A DNA stretch of 64,000 nucleotides, from the NCBI RefSeq assembly GCF_014692505.1, contig NZ_JACNYK010000005.1:1-64000 (forward strand), in the 5' to 3' direction. Position 1 is the stretch's first letter, and every line of letters begins with the position of its first letter. Under the pieces are notes generated by a model that saw only the letters and a list, made by a program, of their open reading frames with translations, had not been told where the DNA came from and ran no database searches. Positions 8,578 through 18,357 of the stretch are shown one piece after another. The translations under genes and the position numbers were made by a program. The stretch comes from Sphingobacterium arenae (GTDB lineage Bacteria > Bacteroidota > Bacteroidia > Sphingobacteriales > Sphingobacteriaceae).

Positions 8578-11397
8578 TTACTGTGCGTTCAAGAACATCG
8601 ATTTTTTATTATTGAGCTCTCTAAAATATGGATCTTGCAGATCTTTAATAAACCGTATAGCCTCTCCAGTAGATTTCATTTCTGGCCCTAATTGCTTATC
8701 AACTTCAGGGAACTTGCTAAATGAAAATACAGGCTCCTTAATAGCATATCCTTTTAGTTTACGTTCGATTTGAAAGTCTTTCAGTTTATTAACACCTAAC
8801 ATAACTTTTGTGGCGATATTGATATAAGGAACATCATAAGCTTTAGCGATGAAAGGAACAGTGCGGGATGCGCGTGGATTTGCCTCGATTACGTATACGT
8901 CTTCGCCTTTTACTGCAAATTGAATATTTAACAAGCCCCGTACATTTAAGGCTTTCGCTAAACGAATGGAGTATTCTTCCATTTTTTTCTGCACACTTGC
9001 AGATAAACTAAATGGAGGGAGTACCGCTGAAGAGTCTCCCGAATGAATACCAGCAGGTTCAATATGCTCCATCATACCGATTATATGAACATCCTCACCA
9101 TCACAGATTGAATCCGACTCTGATTCTTCAGCGCGGTCAAGGAAATGGTCAATTAAGATTTGATTGCCGGGTAAGTTTTTCAATAAATTCACCACCGCTT
9201 TTTCCAGATCCTCGTCATTGATGACAATGCTCATCCCTTGTCCTCCCAATACATAAGAAGGGCGTACTAATACGGGATATCCTACTTCACTTGCCACCTT
9301 TAATGCTTCCTCTGCGGACGTAGCAACGCCATATTTTGGATAAGGAATATCTAATTCTTTCAAAAGATCTGAAAAACGACCGCGATCTTCTGCCAAGTCC
9401 ATGTCGGCAAATGAAGTGCCGATAATTTTCACTCCAAGTGCCTCTAAGCGCTCGGCCATCTTTAGTGCCGTTTGCCCGCCTAATTGTACAATGACACCTT
9501 CTGGTTTCTCCAACTCGATAATTTCCCGGACATGCTCCCAAAATACGGGTTCGAAATATAGTTTATCTGCCATGTTAAAGTCCGTCGATACCGTTTCCGG
9601 GTTGCAGTTTATCATGATTGATTCATATCCCGCTTCTTTAGCGGCAATTAAACCATGTACGCAAGAGTAATCGAATTCGATTCCCTGTCCGATACGGTTC
9701 GGACCAGAACCTAACACAATGATTTTCTTTTTATTGGATGAAATTGATTCATTTTCGTCCTCAAAAGTAGAATAATAATAAGGCGTGTGCGCTGGAAACT
9801 CCGCCGCACAAGTATCTACCATTTTGTACACACGATTAATTCCTAATTCTTTTCGGCGGGTATAAACATCATCTTCATTAACATTCCCCAATAACCAGGA
9901 AATTTGTAGGTCAGAATAACCTTTTTGTTTTAATGTAAGGAAGAAATCACGAGGAATATTGTTCAGCTGATATCTGCGTAGTTCTGTTTCGAGCTGTACC
10001 AGTTCTTGAATTTGTATTAAAAACCATTTGTCAATGCGCGTTGCTTTCCGAATGGATTCTAGAGGAACCCCAAGTTCAAAAGCGTCTTTGATATGGAATA
10101 CTCGATCGGAGCTCGGATGTTCTAAGCTATCCATGATTTCTTCTAAATTGCGTAACTGACGGCCGTCGGCTCCCAGCCCCCCGCGATTTGTTTCCAAGGA
10201 TTGACATGCTTTTTGTAACGCTTCTATAAAAGTGCGTCCAATCGCCATGACTTCACCTACGGCTTTCATTTGCAAGCCCAACTCTTTATTAGCCCCTTTA
10301 AACTTATCAAAGTTAAAACGCGGAATTTTAACAATAACATAATCTAATGTAGGTTCAAAGTAAGCGGATGTTGTTTTTGTGATTTGGTTTTGTAGTTCAT
10401 CCAAATTATATCCAATTGCAAGCTTGGCTGCAATTTTTGCGATCGGATAACCAGTCGCTTTCGATGCTAATGCAGAAGATCGTGATACACGAGGATTAAT
10501 TTCGATGGCGATAATATCTTCATTTTCTGGGTTTACGGAGAATTGTACATTACATCCGCCAGCAAAATTTCCAATGGAACGCATCATACGGATGGCTTGA
10601 TTACGCATGTCTTGGTAACACTTATCGCTTAATGTCATACCTGGAGCTACGGTAATAGAGTCGCCTGTATGAATACCCATTGGGTCAAAGTTTTCAATCG
10701 TACAAATAATGATCACATTATCATTACTGTCACGCAATAACTCTAACTCAAATTCTTTCCAGCCTAGTACAGCCTGTTCTACCAGTACCTCGTGTGTAGG
10801 AGAGGCATGCAATCCTCTATTTAATGCAGCATCAAATTCTTCTTTTTTGTGGACAAACCCTCCTCCAGTACCTGCTAATGTATAGGATGGACGGATAACA
10901 AGTGGATAACCTATTTCCTGGGCGGCTTCTTTTCCTTCCAGAAAAGAATTCGCAATTTTAGATTTTGCAACGCCTACACCGATATCTACCATCAGTTGAC
11001 GAAATTCTTCACGGTTTTCTGTTTTTTCGATAGCAGCTACGTCAACTCCGATGACTTCAACGTTATACTTGTCCCATAGACCGATATTGGAAGCTTCTAT
11101 GCACAGGTTGAGCGCTGTTTGTCCGCCCATAGTAGGGAGGACCGCATCGATCTGTTGTTCCTGAAGAATCTTTTCGATGCTTTCACAGGTAAGCGGTAAT
11201 AAGTAAACGTGATCTGCAATAACCTTGTCGGTCATGATTGTAGCAGGATTGGAATTGATAATGGACACTTCGATACCTTCTTCCTTCAAAGAAAGAGCAG
11301 CTTGTGATCCAGAGTAATCAAATTCACAGGCTTGACCGATAACGATAGGACCCGAACCAATAATTAAAACGGAGTTAATGGAGGTGTTTCTAGGCAT
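8578..11397 (-). CDS. carB: Carbamoyl-phosphate synthase large subunit, short form
   Basis: 939 residues. The N-terminus ([23 protein letters not shown]) and the second ATP-grasp half ([23 protein letters not shown]) show the duplicated synthetase halves that make carboxyphosphate and carbamoyl phosphate for pyrimidine and arginine synthesis. The E. coli enzyme is 1073 residues, and its residues after about 936 form the MGS-like allosteric domain (UMP, IMP, ornithine). This protein ends where that domain would begin (KSMFLNAQ, then stop), so it has no allosteric domain. The reading frame is intact and closes at a terminator, so this looks like a genuine short form. A -7 element lies about 100 bp upstream. 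carA is not in the window. Confidence 0.96.
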   Translation of the reverse strand: MPRNTSINSVLIIGSGPIVIGQACEFDYSGSQAALSLKEEGIEVSIINSNPATIMTDKVIADHVYLLPLTCESIEKILQEQQIDAVLPTMGGQTALNLCIEASNIGLWDKYNVEVIGVDVAAIEKTENREEFRQLMVDIGVGVAKSKIANSFLEGKEAAQEIGYPLVIRPSYTLAGTGGGFVHKKEEFDAALNRGLHASPTHEVLVEQAVLGWKEFELELLRDSNDNVIIICTIENFDPMGIHTGDSITVAPGMTLSDKCYQDMRNQAIRMMRSIGNFAGGCNVQFSVNPENEDIIAIEINPRVSRSSALASKATGYPIAKIAAKLAIGYNLDELQNQITKTTSAYFEPTLDYVIVKIPRFNFDKFKGANKELGLQMKAVGEVMAIGRTFIEALQKACQSLETNRGGLGADGRQLRNLEEIMDSLEHPSSDRVFHIKDAFELGVPLESIRKATRIDKWFLIQIQELVQLETELRRYQLNNIPRDFFLTLKQKGYSDLQISWLLGNVNEDDVYTRRKELGINRVYKMVDTCAAEFPAHTPYYYSTFEDENESISSNKKKIIVLGSGPNRIGQGIEFDYSCVHGLIAAKEAGYESIMINCNPETVSTDFNMADKLYFEPVFWEHVREIIELEKPEGVIVQLGGQTALKMAERLEALGVKIIGTSFADMDLAEDRGRFSDLLKELDIPYPKYGVATSAEEALKVASEVGYPVLVRPSYVLGGQGMSIVINDEDLEKAVVNLLKNLPGNQILIDHFLDRAEESESDSICDGEDVHIIGMMEHIEPAGIHSGDSSAVLPPFSLSASVQKKMEEYSIRLAKALNVRGLLNIQFAVKGEDVYVIEANPRASRTVPFIAKAYDVPYINIATKVMLGVNKLKDFQIERKLKGYAIKEPVFSFSKFPEVDKQLGPEMKSTGEAIRFIKDLQDPYFRELNNKKSMFLNAQ

Positions 11398-11498
11398 TAT
11401 TTCTCTTGTTCAAAAAATTAATTATCAATTTGTTGTGTTGACAAAGGGGTTCGAAAATGCCTTTCAGAGGGGAGTATTCCGACTGCTTTGTCGGAGTG

Positions 11499-11506
11499 CA
11501 AAGTTA
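11499..11506 (-). promoter_or_regulatory. Predicted -7 promoter element for carB
   Basis: Reads TAACTTTG on the - strand, an exact match to the Bacteroidota TAnnTTTG -7 consensus. It implies a leader of about 95 nt that begins with the TCCGAC hairpin. No clear -33 element. Confidence 0.55.
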
Positions 11507-11625
11507 CATTTTTTTTGATAAAAAAATGTTTTTTTACTAATGTTTTTCTTTTTAATGTGTTACGATATTCTTTGCCACTGTAAAATTACCTGTTTACCGG
11601 TATTTTTTTTTACTTCATCGTTTTC

Positions 11626-11633
11626 TAGCTTTG
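11626..11633 (+). promoter_or_regulatory. Predicted -7 promoter element for small barrel gene
   Basis: TAGCTTTG matches TAnnTTTG; a T-rich -33-like tract lies about 19 bp upstream. The leader would be about 90 nt. Confidence 0.5.
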
Positions 11634-11727
11634 GCGATCATTAATATTGATCTAAAAATTATTAATGGAACGGTTTTTGATATTGGGAATCGATAAAAGA
11701 ATTAGTATTTAAATTAAAAAAAAGATT

Positions 11728-12228
11728 ATGAAGAAAATTACGTTAGCTTTTTTAGCGGTACTATTTGCTGCCAGTGCTTTTGCACAAGATTACAAAAATT
11801 CAATTGGTATCCGTTTAGGGAGCGGGTATTATGACGTGGCTGCTGTGGCATTCAAAACGTTTTTAAACGGTGGGCCAGGAGCATTGGAATTTGATTTAGG
11901 TTTTGATACCGACAAATTTGGTGGTGATAATTTTACAAACCTTTCTTTTTCTGGAGCATACCAACACCATTTTCCAATTGGGGATATTCAAGGTTTCAAA
12001 TGGTTTGTAGGTGGTGGCGCAGTGTTGTCCAATACTTTTGCTGACTATGACGAAGTAAAGGGGTTTAATGTGGGTATTTTCCCGACAGGCGGCGTTGATT
12101 ACAAATTAAAAAATGCACCTTTTGCTTTTTCGGCAGATATTCGACCAACGATTCATATCGTAAATGGAGCTGGATATTATAACGGTTTTTACGCTAACGG
12201 AGGCTTAACAGCGCGTTATACGTTCTAA
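11728..12228 (+). CDS. Small outer-membrane beta-barrel protein
   Basis: 166 residues. A signal peptide (MKKITLAFLAVLFAASAFAQ) with an AFA-Q cleavage site is followed by alternating strands rich in Gly and aromatic residues (GIRLGSGYYD, ALEFDLGFD, FKWFVGGGAV) and ends in ...GGLTARYTF, the terminal aromatic expected of proteins inserted by the BAM complex. Length and pattern suggest an 8-stranded OmpW/OprF-like barrel. Function is unknown. It has its own predicted promoter and a strong terminator, so it is monocistronic. Confidence 0.75.
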   Translation: MKKITLAFLAVLFAASAFAQDYKNSIGIRLGSGYYDVAAVAFKTFLNGGPGALEFDLGFDTDKFGGDNFTNLSFSGAYQHHFPIGDIQGFKWFVGGGAVLSNTFADYDEVKGFNVGIFPTGGVDYKLKNAPFAFSADIRPTIHIVNGAGYYNGFYANGGLTARYTF

Positions 12229-12242
12229 AAAAATAGAACTCG

Positions 12243-12284
12243 AACATAAAAAAAGAGACCGAATAAGGTCTCTTTTTTTATGTT
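12243..12284. terminator. Strong bidirectional terminator after small barrel gene
   Basis: 18-bp perfect inverted repeat (12243-12260 / 12267-12284) with a GAGACC/GGTCTC core flanked by A-run and T-run; 6-base loop. Confidence 0.93.
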
Positions 12285-12339
12285 TACTTTTTTAAAAAGA
12301 ATATTTATTTTAAAGGTTGTTGTTACATTTTATCCCACC

Positions 12340-12425
12340 GCAATCGTTTGTGTCTTTTATGCAATCGTTTTCGTTGTGTTTGTTGTTGTCTTTTATTTTG
12401 TTTAGTTTAAATTGCAACCGTTGTA
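12340..12425. promoter_or_regulatory. Cluster of LacI-like half-palindromes upstream of susC-like gene
   Basis: GCAATCGTTTGT (12340-12351) and GCAATCGTTTTC (12361-12372) are exactly 21 bp apart (two helical turns) and each matches 10 of 12 positions of the LacI-family core GCAAACGTTTGC. A weaker copy (GCAACCGTTGTA, 8 of 12) starts at 12414. The cluster ends 58 bp before the SusC-like ATG, so it may be the operator region of this pair. Confidence 0.4.
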
Positions 12426-12482
12426 TTGTCTTAATCTGACGTTACATACTGAACACATAAACAAAACATTGAAGAATATTTT

Positions 12483-15400
12483 ATGGTAAAGAGATTTAGA
12501 CATCCCCTTTTTTGGGGTAAAATCTTACGTTTAGCATCAGTCCTGATAATAGGCGTGTTTGTGCCAACGGAGATCGTTTTAGCAAATGAATCTGCCCTCC
12601 GTGTGCACACTTCGTATCAACAGACAGTGACAGGGAGTGTTACTTCGGCAAGTGGTCCAGTTGTGGCTGTTACGGTATCCTTATCGGGGAAACCAGCAGT
12701 TTCGACACAGACAGACGAAAATGGTAATTTTTCTCTGCCTGCAAAAAATGGTGATGTACTGGTGTTTACCGCAGTAGGGTTTGAACCCTACACGGCAGTC
12801 GTTGAGGGGAGTACGTTGCACGCGGTATTACAGGAAAGTGACCAAGCGCTCGAAGAAGTCGTTGTGACAGGATATTCTGTACAAAAAAGAGAAAGTCTTA
12901 CGGGATCCCTGCAAGTAGTAACTGGTGACGAGTTGCGCGACATTACTACGCCTTCAGTCGAAAATATGTTGAGTGCGAAAGCACCAGGTGTGCAGGTAAC
13001 TCCAGGTTCAGCACAACCCGGACAAAGAGGAGCTGTCGTTATTCGTGGACAAGCCACCTTAAGTGGAACTACAGAGCCCTTGTGGGTTATCGATGGTGTA
13101 ATTGTTGGATCGGAACCTGGGGATATAAACCCCGATGATATTGAATCGATGACCGTATTGAAAGATGCTGCCTCTACAGCGATCTATGGTTCGCAGGGAG
13201 CAAATGGTGTTATCGTGATAACCACCAAAAGCCCGAAAGTTGGAAAAACGACGGTAAACTATGCTACACGTATGGGATTCAATAAGCTGAATAACGGCAA
13301 CTTGAGAATGATGAACGGAGCGGAACTATATGATTATTACAGTTCTTTTGAGAATGCAAGCGACATATCTTTTCCTCGCTGGAATAACGAATTGCGCAAT
13401 AGTAATTTTGATTGGTGGAATTTGGCAACAAAAACCGGATTTACCCAAAATCATAATCTAACCTTGCAAGGCGGAACCGAAACATTGCAATCTTTTTTAT
13501 CCTTGGGATATTATGATGAACAAGGTTCTGTGAAAGGATATGATTTCGATCGGTATAATGTTCGTTTCAGGCAGGTATACAAGCCAGTCGAATGGCTCAC
13601 CATTAAACCTTCGATTGTCGGTGCTCGTCGTGGTGTAGAAAACCGTCAATATTCGGTGGGTGCTATGTATAGCCGTTTCCCTTGGGATAGTCCCTTTGAC
13701 GAGAACGGCAATTTAGTTCCTCATCGTTACAGCGGTTGGGTCAACAACTCGGAGACCAACTATTTGTATGATCTGCAATGGAACCACTCCGCAAACACAA
13801 ACTATGAATTCATGGGAAACTTTGATTTTGACATCAAACTAACCGATTGGTTGACGTTCTCCTCTGTAAATAACTATCGTTATAATACATACGCTAATGC
13901 AGGTTATGAGGATCCACGTTCAAATGCCGGTATGGGGGTAGTCGGGCGTTTAACTGATTTTAGATTCGAGTATGCGCGACGTTATACAAACCAAATCCTC
14001 CGTGTCAATAAAACCTGGAACAAACATACCATAAATGGTTTAATAGCTTATGAGTTTAATGATTATAGTTCTAAAACATTAGATGTTTACGGAATCGGTA
14101 TTATTCCCGGTTTTGAAGTGATGGATGCTGTTACTTCCCCAGAACGGACACGTGGTGTGCGCAATGAATGGGCGGTTCAATCGTTTTTGTCAGACGTACA
14201 TTATTCTTATGATAACAAATATATGGCCCAGCTTTCTTTCCGCCGGGATGGTGCTTCCAATTTTGGTGATAATGCGAAGTATGGAAACTTTTTCTCGATT
14301 AGTGGAGCTTGGAATATACACTACGAAGACTGGTTCGAAGCAGATTGGGTAAATGCTTTGAAAGTTAGAGCCGCTTATGGTTCTGTAGGAAATCGTCCTA
14401 GTGACCTATATCCACAATATGATCTTTACTCTGTAGAACAAGGCTCGGGATATAACGGCAAACCTGGAGCGTTGATTAGTCAAAAAGGAAATAGAGACCT
14501 AACTTGGGAGAAAACCTATACGACAGGTGGAGGGGTAGATGCAACTTTTTTGAATAACCGGTTACGGACATCTCTTGATTTTTATATCAAAGACACCGAT
14601 AATGTACTGTATGAGGTTCCGGTTACCGGTACAGTGGGGATTACCAGCATGTGGCGGAATATTGGAGCAATGCGTAACACTGGTTTTGAGCTAGCTATTG
14701 GCGGCGATATTATTCAGCGCGATGATTGGAACTGGGGGATAGATTTGAACGTAGGGTATAATAAGAATAAACTAACGCAGCTTTTTGAAACTAGAGGGTC
14801 TGACGGGATTTTTGCGGTAAGACCGGTTTTTGTTGGTGACGGATCAAATATAGCCGGATCTGCTCAACGCGTTTTGGATCCCGGTCTTCCTGTTGATACT
14901 TACTACATGCGGGAGTGGGCTGGTGTGAATCCAGAAAACGGAGCTCCGATGTGGTATAAAACTGAGACGGATAATGAAGGTAATGAGGTGCGCACGACAA
15001 CCTCTGATTATGCCCAGGCGACACCGACAGCATTGGAAAAAGCCGCACCGGATTTATATGGAGGGCTCTCTACCGCGTTAAAGTACAAACAGTTTGATTT
15101 AGGTGCAGTTTTCGGTTATTCTATCGGTGGTAAAATCTATAATTACTCTCGTCAGGAATATGATTCTGACGGAGCATATACGGACCGTAATCAAATGAAA
15201 CTGATGCCGGGATGGAGCCGCTGGGAAAAACCGGGAGACAATGCAACCCATCCCGTTGTGAAATATGGTAATCGAGACAATGGAAATAAAGTTTCATCAC
15301 GTTATCTAGAGGACAGCGATTTCCTTCGCTTACGGTCTCTGACATTAGGATACAATATTAATCTAGCGCAATATAACATGCGCAACTTACGGATATTCTT

Positions 15401-15569
15401 TACTGGAGAAAACTTGTTCACGATAACGAGCTATTCAGGTGTAGACCCGGAGGTGCCGTTAACACCTGTAGATGGCAGACGTGAAGGAGGAAGGGTAACA
15501 CAATCGGCAGGGCCGTCCGTTTATCCCGCAGTTCGTAGATTTATGTTCGGTCTCAATGTCTCATTTTAA
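12483..15569 (+). CDS. SusC/RagA-family TonB-dependent outer membrane transporter
   Basis: 1028 residues. It has an N-terminal hydrophobic export signal (about 10-35), then a carboxypeptidase-regulatory-like beta domain (about 45-115, VTGSVTSASGPVVAVTVSLS), a TonB box (EEVVVTGY), a plug domain with the SusC signatures (PLWVIDGVIV, DIESMTVLKDAASTAIYGSQGANGVI), and a 22-strand barrel ending ...FMFGLNVSF. SusC proteins import glycans or peptides through the outer membrane using TonB energy, capped by a SusD lipoprotein, whose gene follows after 15 bp. No STN domain is present, so anti-sigma signalling is not expected. No degradative enzymes are encoded beside the pair, so the substrate cannot be inferred. 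Confidence 0.96.
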   Translation: MVKRFRHPLFWGKILRLASVLIIGVFVPTEIVLANESALRVHTSYQQTVTGSVTSASGPVVAVTVSLSGKPAVSTQTDENGNFSLPAKNGDVLVFTAVGFEPYTAVVEGSTLHAVLQESDQALEEVVVTGYSVQKRESLTGSLQVVTGDELRDITTPSVENMLSAKAPGVQVTPGSAQPGQRGAVVIRGQATLSGTTEPLWVIDGVIVGSEPGDINPDDIESMTVLKDAASTAIYGSQGANGVIVITTKSPKVGKTTVNYATRMGFNKLNNGNLRMMNGAELYDYYSSFENASDISFPRWNNELRNSNFDWWNLATKTGFTQNHNLTLQGGTETLQSFLSLGYYDEQGSVKGYDFDRYNVRFRQVYKPVEWLTIKPSIVGARRGVENRQYSVGAMYSRFPWDSPFDENGNLVPHRYSGWVNNSETNYLYDLQWNHSANTNYEFMGNFDFDIKLTDWLTFSSVNNYRYNTYANAGYEDPRSNAGMGVVGRLTDFRFEYARRYTNQILRVNKTWNKHTINGLIAYEFNDYSSKTLDVYGIGIIPGFEVMDAVTSPERTRGVRNEWAVQSFLSDVHYSYDNKYMAQLSFRRDGASNFGDNAKYGNFFSISGAWNIHYEDWFEADWVNALKVRAAYGSVGNRPSDLYPQYDLYSVEQGSGYNGKPGALISQKGNRDLTWEKTYTTGGGVDATFLNNRLRTSLDFYIKDTDNVLYEVPVTGTVGITSMWRNIGAMRNTGFELAIGGDIIQRDDWNWGIDLNVGYNKNKLTQLFETRGSDGIFAVRPVFVGDGSNIAGSAQRVLDPGLPVDTYYMREWAGVNPENGAPMWYKTETDNEGNEVRTTTSDYAQATPTALEKAAPDLYGGLSTALKYKQFDLGAVFGYSIGGKIYNYSRQEYDSDGAYTDRNQMKLMPGWSRWEKPGDNATHPVVKYGNRDNGNKVSSRYLEDSDFLRLRSLTLGYNINLAQYNMRNLRIFFTGENLFTITSYSGVDPEVPLTPVDGRREGGRVTQSAGPSVYPAVRRFMFGLNVSF

Positions 15570-15584
15570 AAACTCACAATTAAC

Positions 15585-17297
15585 ATGAAAAAGAAGATAT
15601 TTATAGCCTTGCTGACAGTAGCTAGCTTTGCATCTTGTGATATTGATCGCGCACCCTATGGCTCCATGGATGCGGACGATATTATGAATGATCCAGATAC
15701 CTATTTGGAATCCATGATGAACGGCGCTTACGCGCAATTAAAAGCCTGGTCTGACCCGATGCATCGTGCGGGCGAATATGCTGGTGATAACATCGCAATC
15801 CGAGGTACGTCTACCGATGCATTTTTTGAATTTATCAGCTACAATCGTACGCCAAATAACGGACGCTTGAACCAGTTTTGGAATGCAGGTTATAAGGCAA
15901 TCGCACAAACATCTAACGTGATTAATATGTTTGCTGAGGGGGAGAACGAAGAACGTAATAGCCGTTTGGGCGAATGTTATTATATACGTGGACTAATGTA
16001 TTTTTACTTTGTAAGAGCTTATGGACGTCCTTATTACGATAATCCGACAATCAATTTGGGGATGCCTATCGTAAATGGTACCCCGGAAGATATCCCCGGT
16101 CTAGAACTGAACGACCGTGTAAGTGTCGCGGATACCTACGAACATATTATCGCTGACTTAGAGAAAGCAGAAGAATTGCTGGCTGTCAATAATGGCCCTG
16201 TCTATGCGTCCAGAGGAGCTGTGCATGCCTTGTTATCTCGTGTTTATTTGTACATGAGCGGAACTTATGATGCACCGAATGCGCAATACGCGCAGTTGGC
16301 CGTAGATTACGCGGATAAGGTTATCAATTCGGGCGAATATTCGTTGTTGCCTCGAGAGCGATTTATGCAATACAATACCTATACGCCAGAAAATAACCCG
16401 GAAACTATTTTTGCAATCAAACGGGTGGCATCAGAGTTTTCCGGTGATGATTACGCTTACGGAGTAGGTGGTATGTATGCCAATATCGGTGGTCTAGGGT
16501 GGGGAGAAATGTATGTAAGCGCTAAATATATAGATCTGCTGAATGAAACCGGGCGAAACGACTGGCGGGAAGAAAAGTATAATATAGTGGATGCGCGCGC
16601 GGCATTCATCGAACCAACCTACTCGCAAGACGCCAGTACAGACGCCTATACAGAGGTATTCCGTTTTATCCGGAAAGGAAATACCTTGACTTATGCGCAG
16701 GCAACAGTAACGCGAAGTGGAGCGGCAATTACATGTAGAGACGGTGATAATACATATACGTTAACACCTGTGAATACTGAGCAAGAAATTTATAGTATCA
16801 AGCATGCGGATGGGAACACCTATACTGGAATGATAGACAACTTTATTACCGTAAACAACGGACTGCCACAGTTCTATATTACAAAAGCATCTCGAGAAGG
16901 AGAAGAATCGCACCTGCACTCTCCGGTAATCAGTAGATTGGGAGAAGTCTATCTGAACCGTGCGGAAGCATACGCTAAATTAGGTAATTATAGCGCAGCT
17001 TTGGCTGATCTGAACGAAATCCGTACGAGATCTATCCTGGATGGGGCATACCACTCATTGAGTGCTGCTAATGCGGGTACTTTGATAGATAAGGAGCGTC
17101 AGCTGGAACTAGCCTTTCAAGCGGAGCGTAGTTACGATGTATATCGTAATGGAGGTACGCTAACGCGTCATTATCCTGGTGCTCACGATCAACGCTTGGA
17201 AGTGGAACCAACAGATTATCGTGTAGTTTATTATATTCCTGAAGATGCAGTCAATGCATATCCAGGTAAATTAACACAGAACCCGAGTTCAAACTAG
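15585..17297 (+). CDS. SusD/RagB-family nutrient-binding outer membrane lipoprotein
   Basis: 570 residues. The lipoprotein signal MKKKIFIALLTVASFASC ends at the lipobox Cys, followed by DIDR. TPR-like SusD helices follow (ECYYIRGLMYFYFVRAYGRPYYD; SRGAVHALLSRVYLYMSG), and the C-terminal SusD/RagB part includes RLGEVYLNRAEAYAKLGNYSAALADLNEIRTR (conserved in the family). It binds substrate at the cell surface and forms the lid on the SusC barrel encoded 15 bp upstream. A terminator follows, so the operon has two genes only. Confidence 0.95.
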   Translation: MKKKIFIALLTVASFASCDIDRAPYGSMDADDIMNDPDTYLESMMNGAYAQLKAWSDPMHRAGEYAGDNIAIRGTSTDAFFEFISYNRTPNNGRLNQFWNAGYKAIAQTSNVINMFAEGENEERNSRLGECYYIRGLMYFYFVRAYGRPYYDNPTINLGMPIVNGTPEDIPGLELNDRVSVADTYEHIIADLEKAEELLAVNNGPVYASRGAVHALLSRVYLYMSGTYDAPNAQYAQLAVDYADKVINSGEYSLLPRERFMQYNTYTPENNPETIFAIKRVASEFSGDDYAYGVGGMYANIGGLGWGEMYVSAKYIDLLNETGRNDWREEKYNIVDARAAFIEPTYSQDASTDAYTEVFRFIRKGNTLTYAQATVTRSGAAITCRDGDNTYTLTPVNTEQEIYSIKHADGNTYTGMIDNFITVNNGLPQFYITKASREGEESHLHSPVISRLGEVYLNRAEAYAKLGNYSAALADLNEIRTRSILDGAYHSLSAANAGTLIDKERQLELAFQAERSYDVYRNGGTLTRHYPGAHDQRLEVEPTDYRVVYYIPEDAVNAYPGKLTQNPSSN

Positions 17298-17338
17298 CGA
17301 AGGAAGGTGTGAGGTGATATCGATAGATATGATGAAAT

Positions 17339-17373
17339 AGGCTTTGCAAAATTGTAAAGCCTGTTTTAATTTT
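17339..17373 (+). terminator. Terminator of the susC/susD-like operon
   Basis: Stem AGGCTTTGCAA / TTGTAAAGCCT (one G-T wobble), followed by GTTTTAATTTT. Confidence 0.75.
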
Positions 17374-17451
17374 CGGAAAATCTGACTTTAAAAGCAAAAA
17401 CATGGGAAAAGACTGACAATCCACTCCTCCCTTTTTTAGGAGAATAATGTG

Positions 17452-17459
17452 TAACTTTG
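17452..17459 (+). promoter_or_regulatory. Predicted -7 element for lipA, adjacent to the start codon
   Basis: TAACTTTG matches TAnnTTTG and ends 4 bp before the lipA ATG (17464). If used, transcription would begin at or within a few bases of the start codon, giving a leaderless mRNA. Confidence 0.5.
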
Positions 17460-17463
17460 TGAC

Positions 17464-18345
17464 ATGATTGAACTACCTGTAATTTCGGCGGCTGAAACAC
17501 AACGTAAACCAGATTGGTTGCGTGTGAAGTTACCTGTGGGTAAAGAATACCGTCATGTACGAAGCCTTGTAGATGAACACCGATTGCACACCATATGTGA
17601 GAGTGGTAATTGCCCAAATATGGGAGAATGTTGGGGTGCGGGTACAGCTACCTTCATGATATTAGGTAATATTTGTACACGTTCTTGTTCGTTCTGTGCG
17701 GTGGCAACCGGCCGTCCTCTGGTGGTAGATACAGACGAGCCGAATCGCGTTGCAAACTCCGTAAAGCTGATGCAGGTAAAACATTGTGTAATTACATCGG
17801 TGGATCGTGATGATTTAAAAGATGGAGGTTCGACAATATGGGCAGAAACGGTTAATGCCATTCGTAGGGAAAGTCCTGAAACTACCTTGGAGACGTTGAT
17901 TCCGGATTTTAAGGGACAATGGGATAATCTTGATCGTGTTTTAGCCGTACGTCCGGAGGTTGTTTCCCATAATTTGGAAACCGTACGGAGATTAACACGT
18001 GAAGTACGTATCCAGGCAAAATATGATCGTTCGTTGGAATGTCTACGCCGTATATCCGAAGCAGGTTTGCGTACAAAGTCTGGGATCATGTTAGGTTTTG
18101 GAGAAACAGAGGAAGATGTTATCGAAGCGATGCAAGATTTGTACAACGTAGGGGTACATATTCTTACATTGGGTCAATATCTACAACCCACAAAAGCGCA
18201 TCATCCAGTAGTAGAATGGATTACACCCGCCCAATTTGAAAAATATAAACAGGTAGGCTTGGATATGGGCTTTAAATATGTCGAGTCAGGGCCTTTAGTG
18301 CGTTCTTCCTATCATGCTGAAAAGCATTTATTTGACATGCAGTAG
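17464..18345 (+). CDS. lipA: Lipoyl synthase (radical SAM)
   Basis: 293 residues, normal for LipA. Both iron-sulfur motifs are complete: the auxiliary cluster cysteines C45, C50, C56 ([12 protein letters not shown]) and the radical-SAM triad C71, C75, C78 (CTRSCSFC). The C-terminal RSSYHAE segment supplies the conserved serine that ligates the auxiliary cluster. The enzyme inserts two sulfur atoms into protein-bound octanoyl groups of the 2-oxoacid dehydrogenases and the glycine cleavage H protein. The gene is on its own; lipB is not in the window. Confidence 0.97.
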   Translation: MIELPVISAAETQRKPDWLRVKLPVGKEYRHVRSLVDEHRLHTICESGNCPNMGECWGAGTATFMILGNICTRSCSFCAVATGRPLVVDTDEPNRVANSVKLMQVKHCVITSVDRDDLKDGGSTIWAETVNAIRRESPETTLETLIPDFKGQWDNLDRVLAVRPEVVSHNLETVRRLTREVRIQAKYDRSLECLRRISEAGLRTKSGIMLGFGETEEDVIEAMQDLYNVGVHILTLGQYLQPTKAHHPVVEWITPAQFEKYKQVGLDMGFKYVESGPLVRSSYHAEKHLFDMQ

Positions 18346-18357
18346 TCTTCGTGGTGA

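Larger units (their letters stand above)
11398..11727. other. Divergent intergenic region, carB / small barrel protein
   Basis: 330 bp without a gene. It holds a -7 element for carB on the - strand (11499-11506), a hairpin at the 5' end of the predicted carB leader (TCCGAC 11478-11483 / GTCGGA 11490-11495), an A/T-rich spacer, and a -7 element for the + strand gene (11626-11633). Confidence 0.65.

Noticed and set aside
8578-11397. CarB truncated by a frameshift
   Set aside because: Nothing downstream resembles the missing domain; the gene ends at a terminator and its N- and C-terminal edges fit a natural short form.
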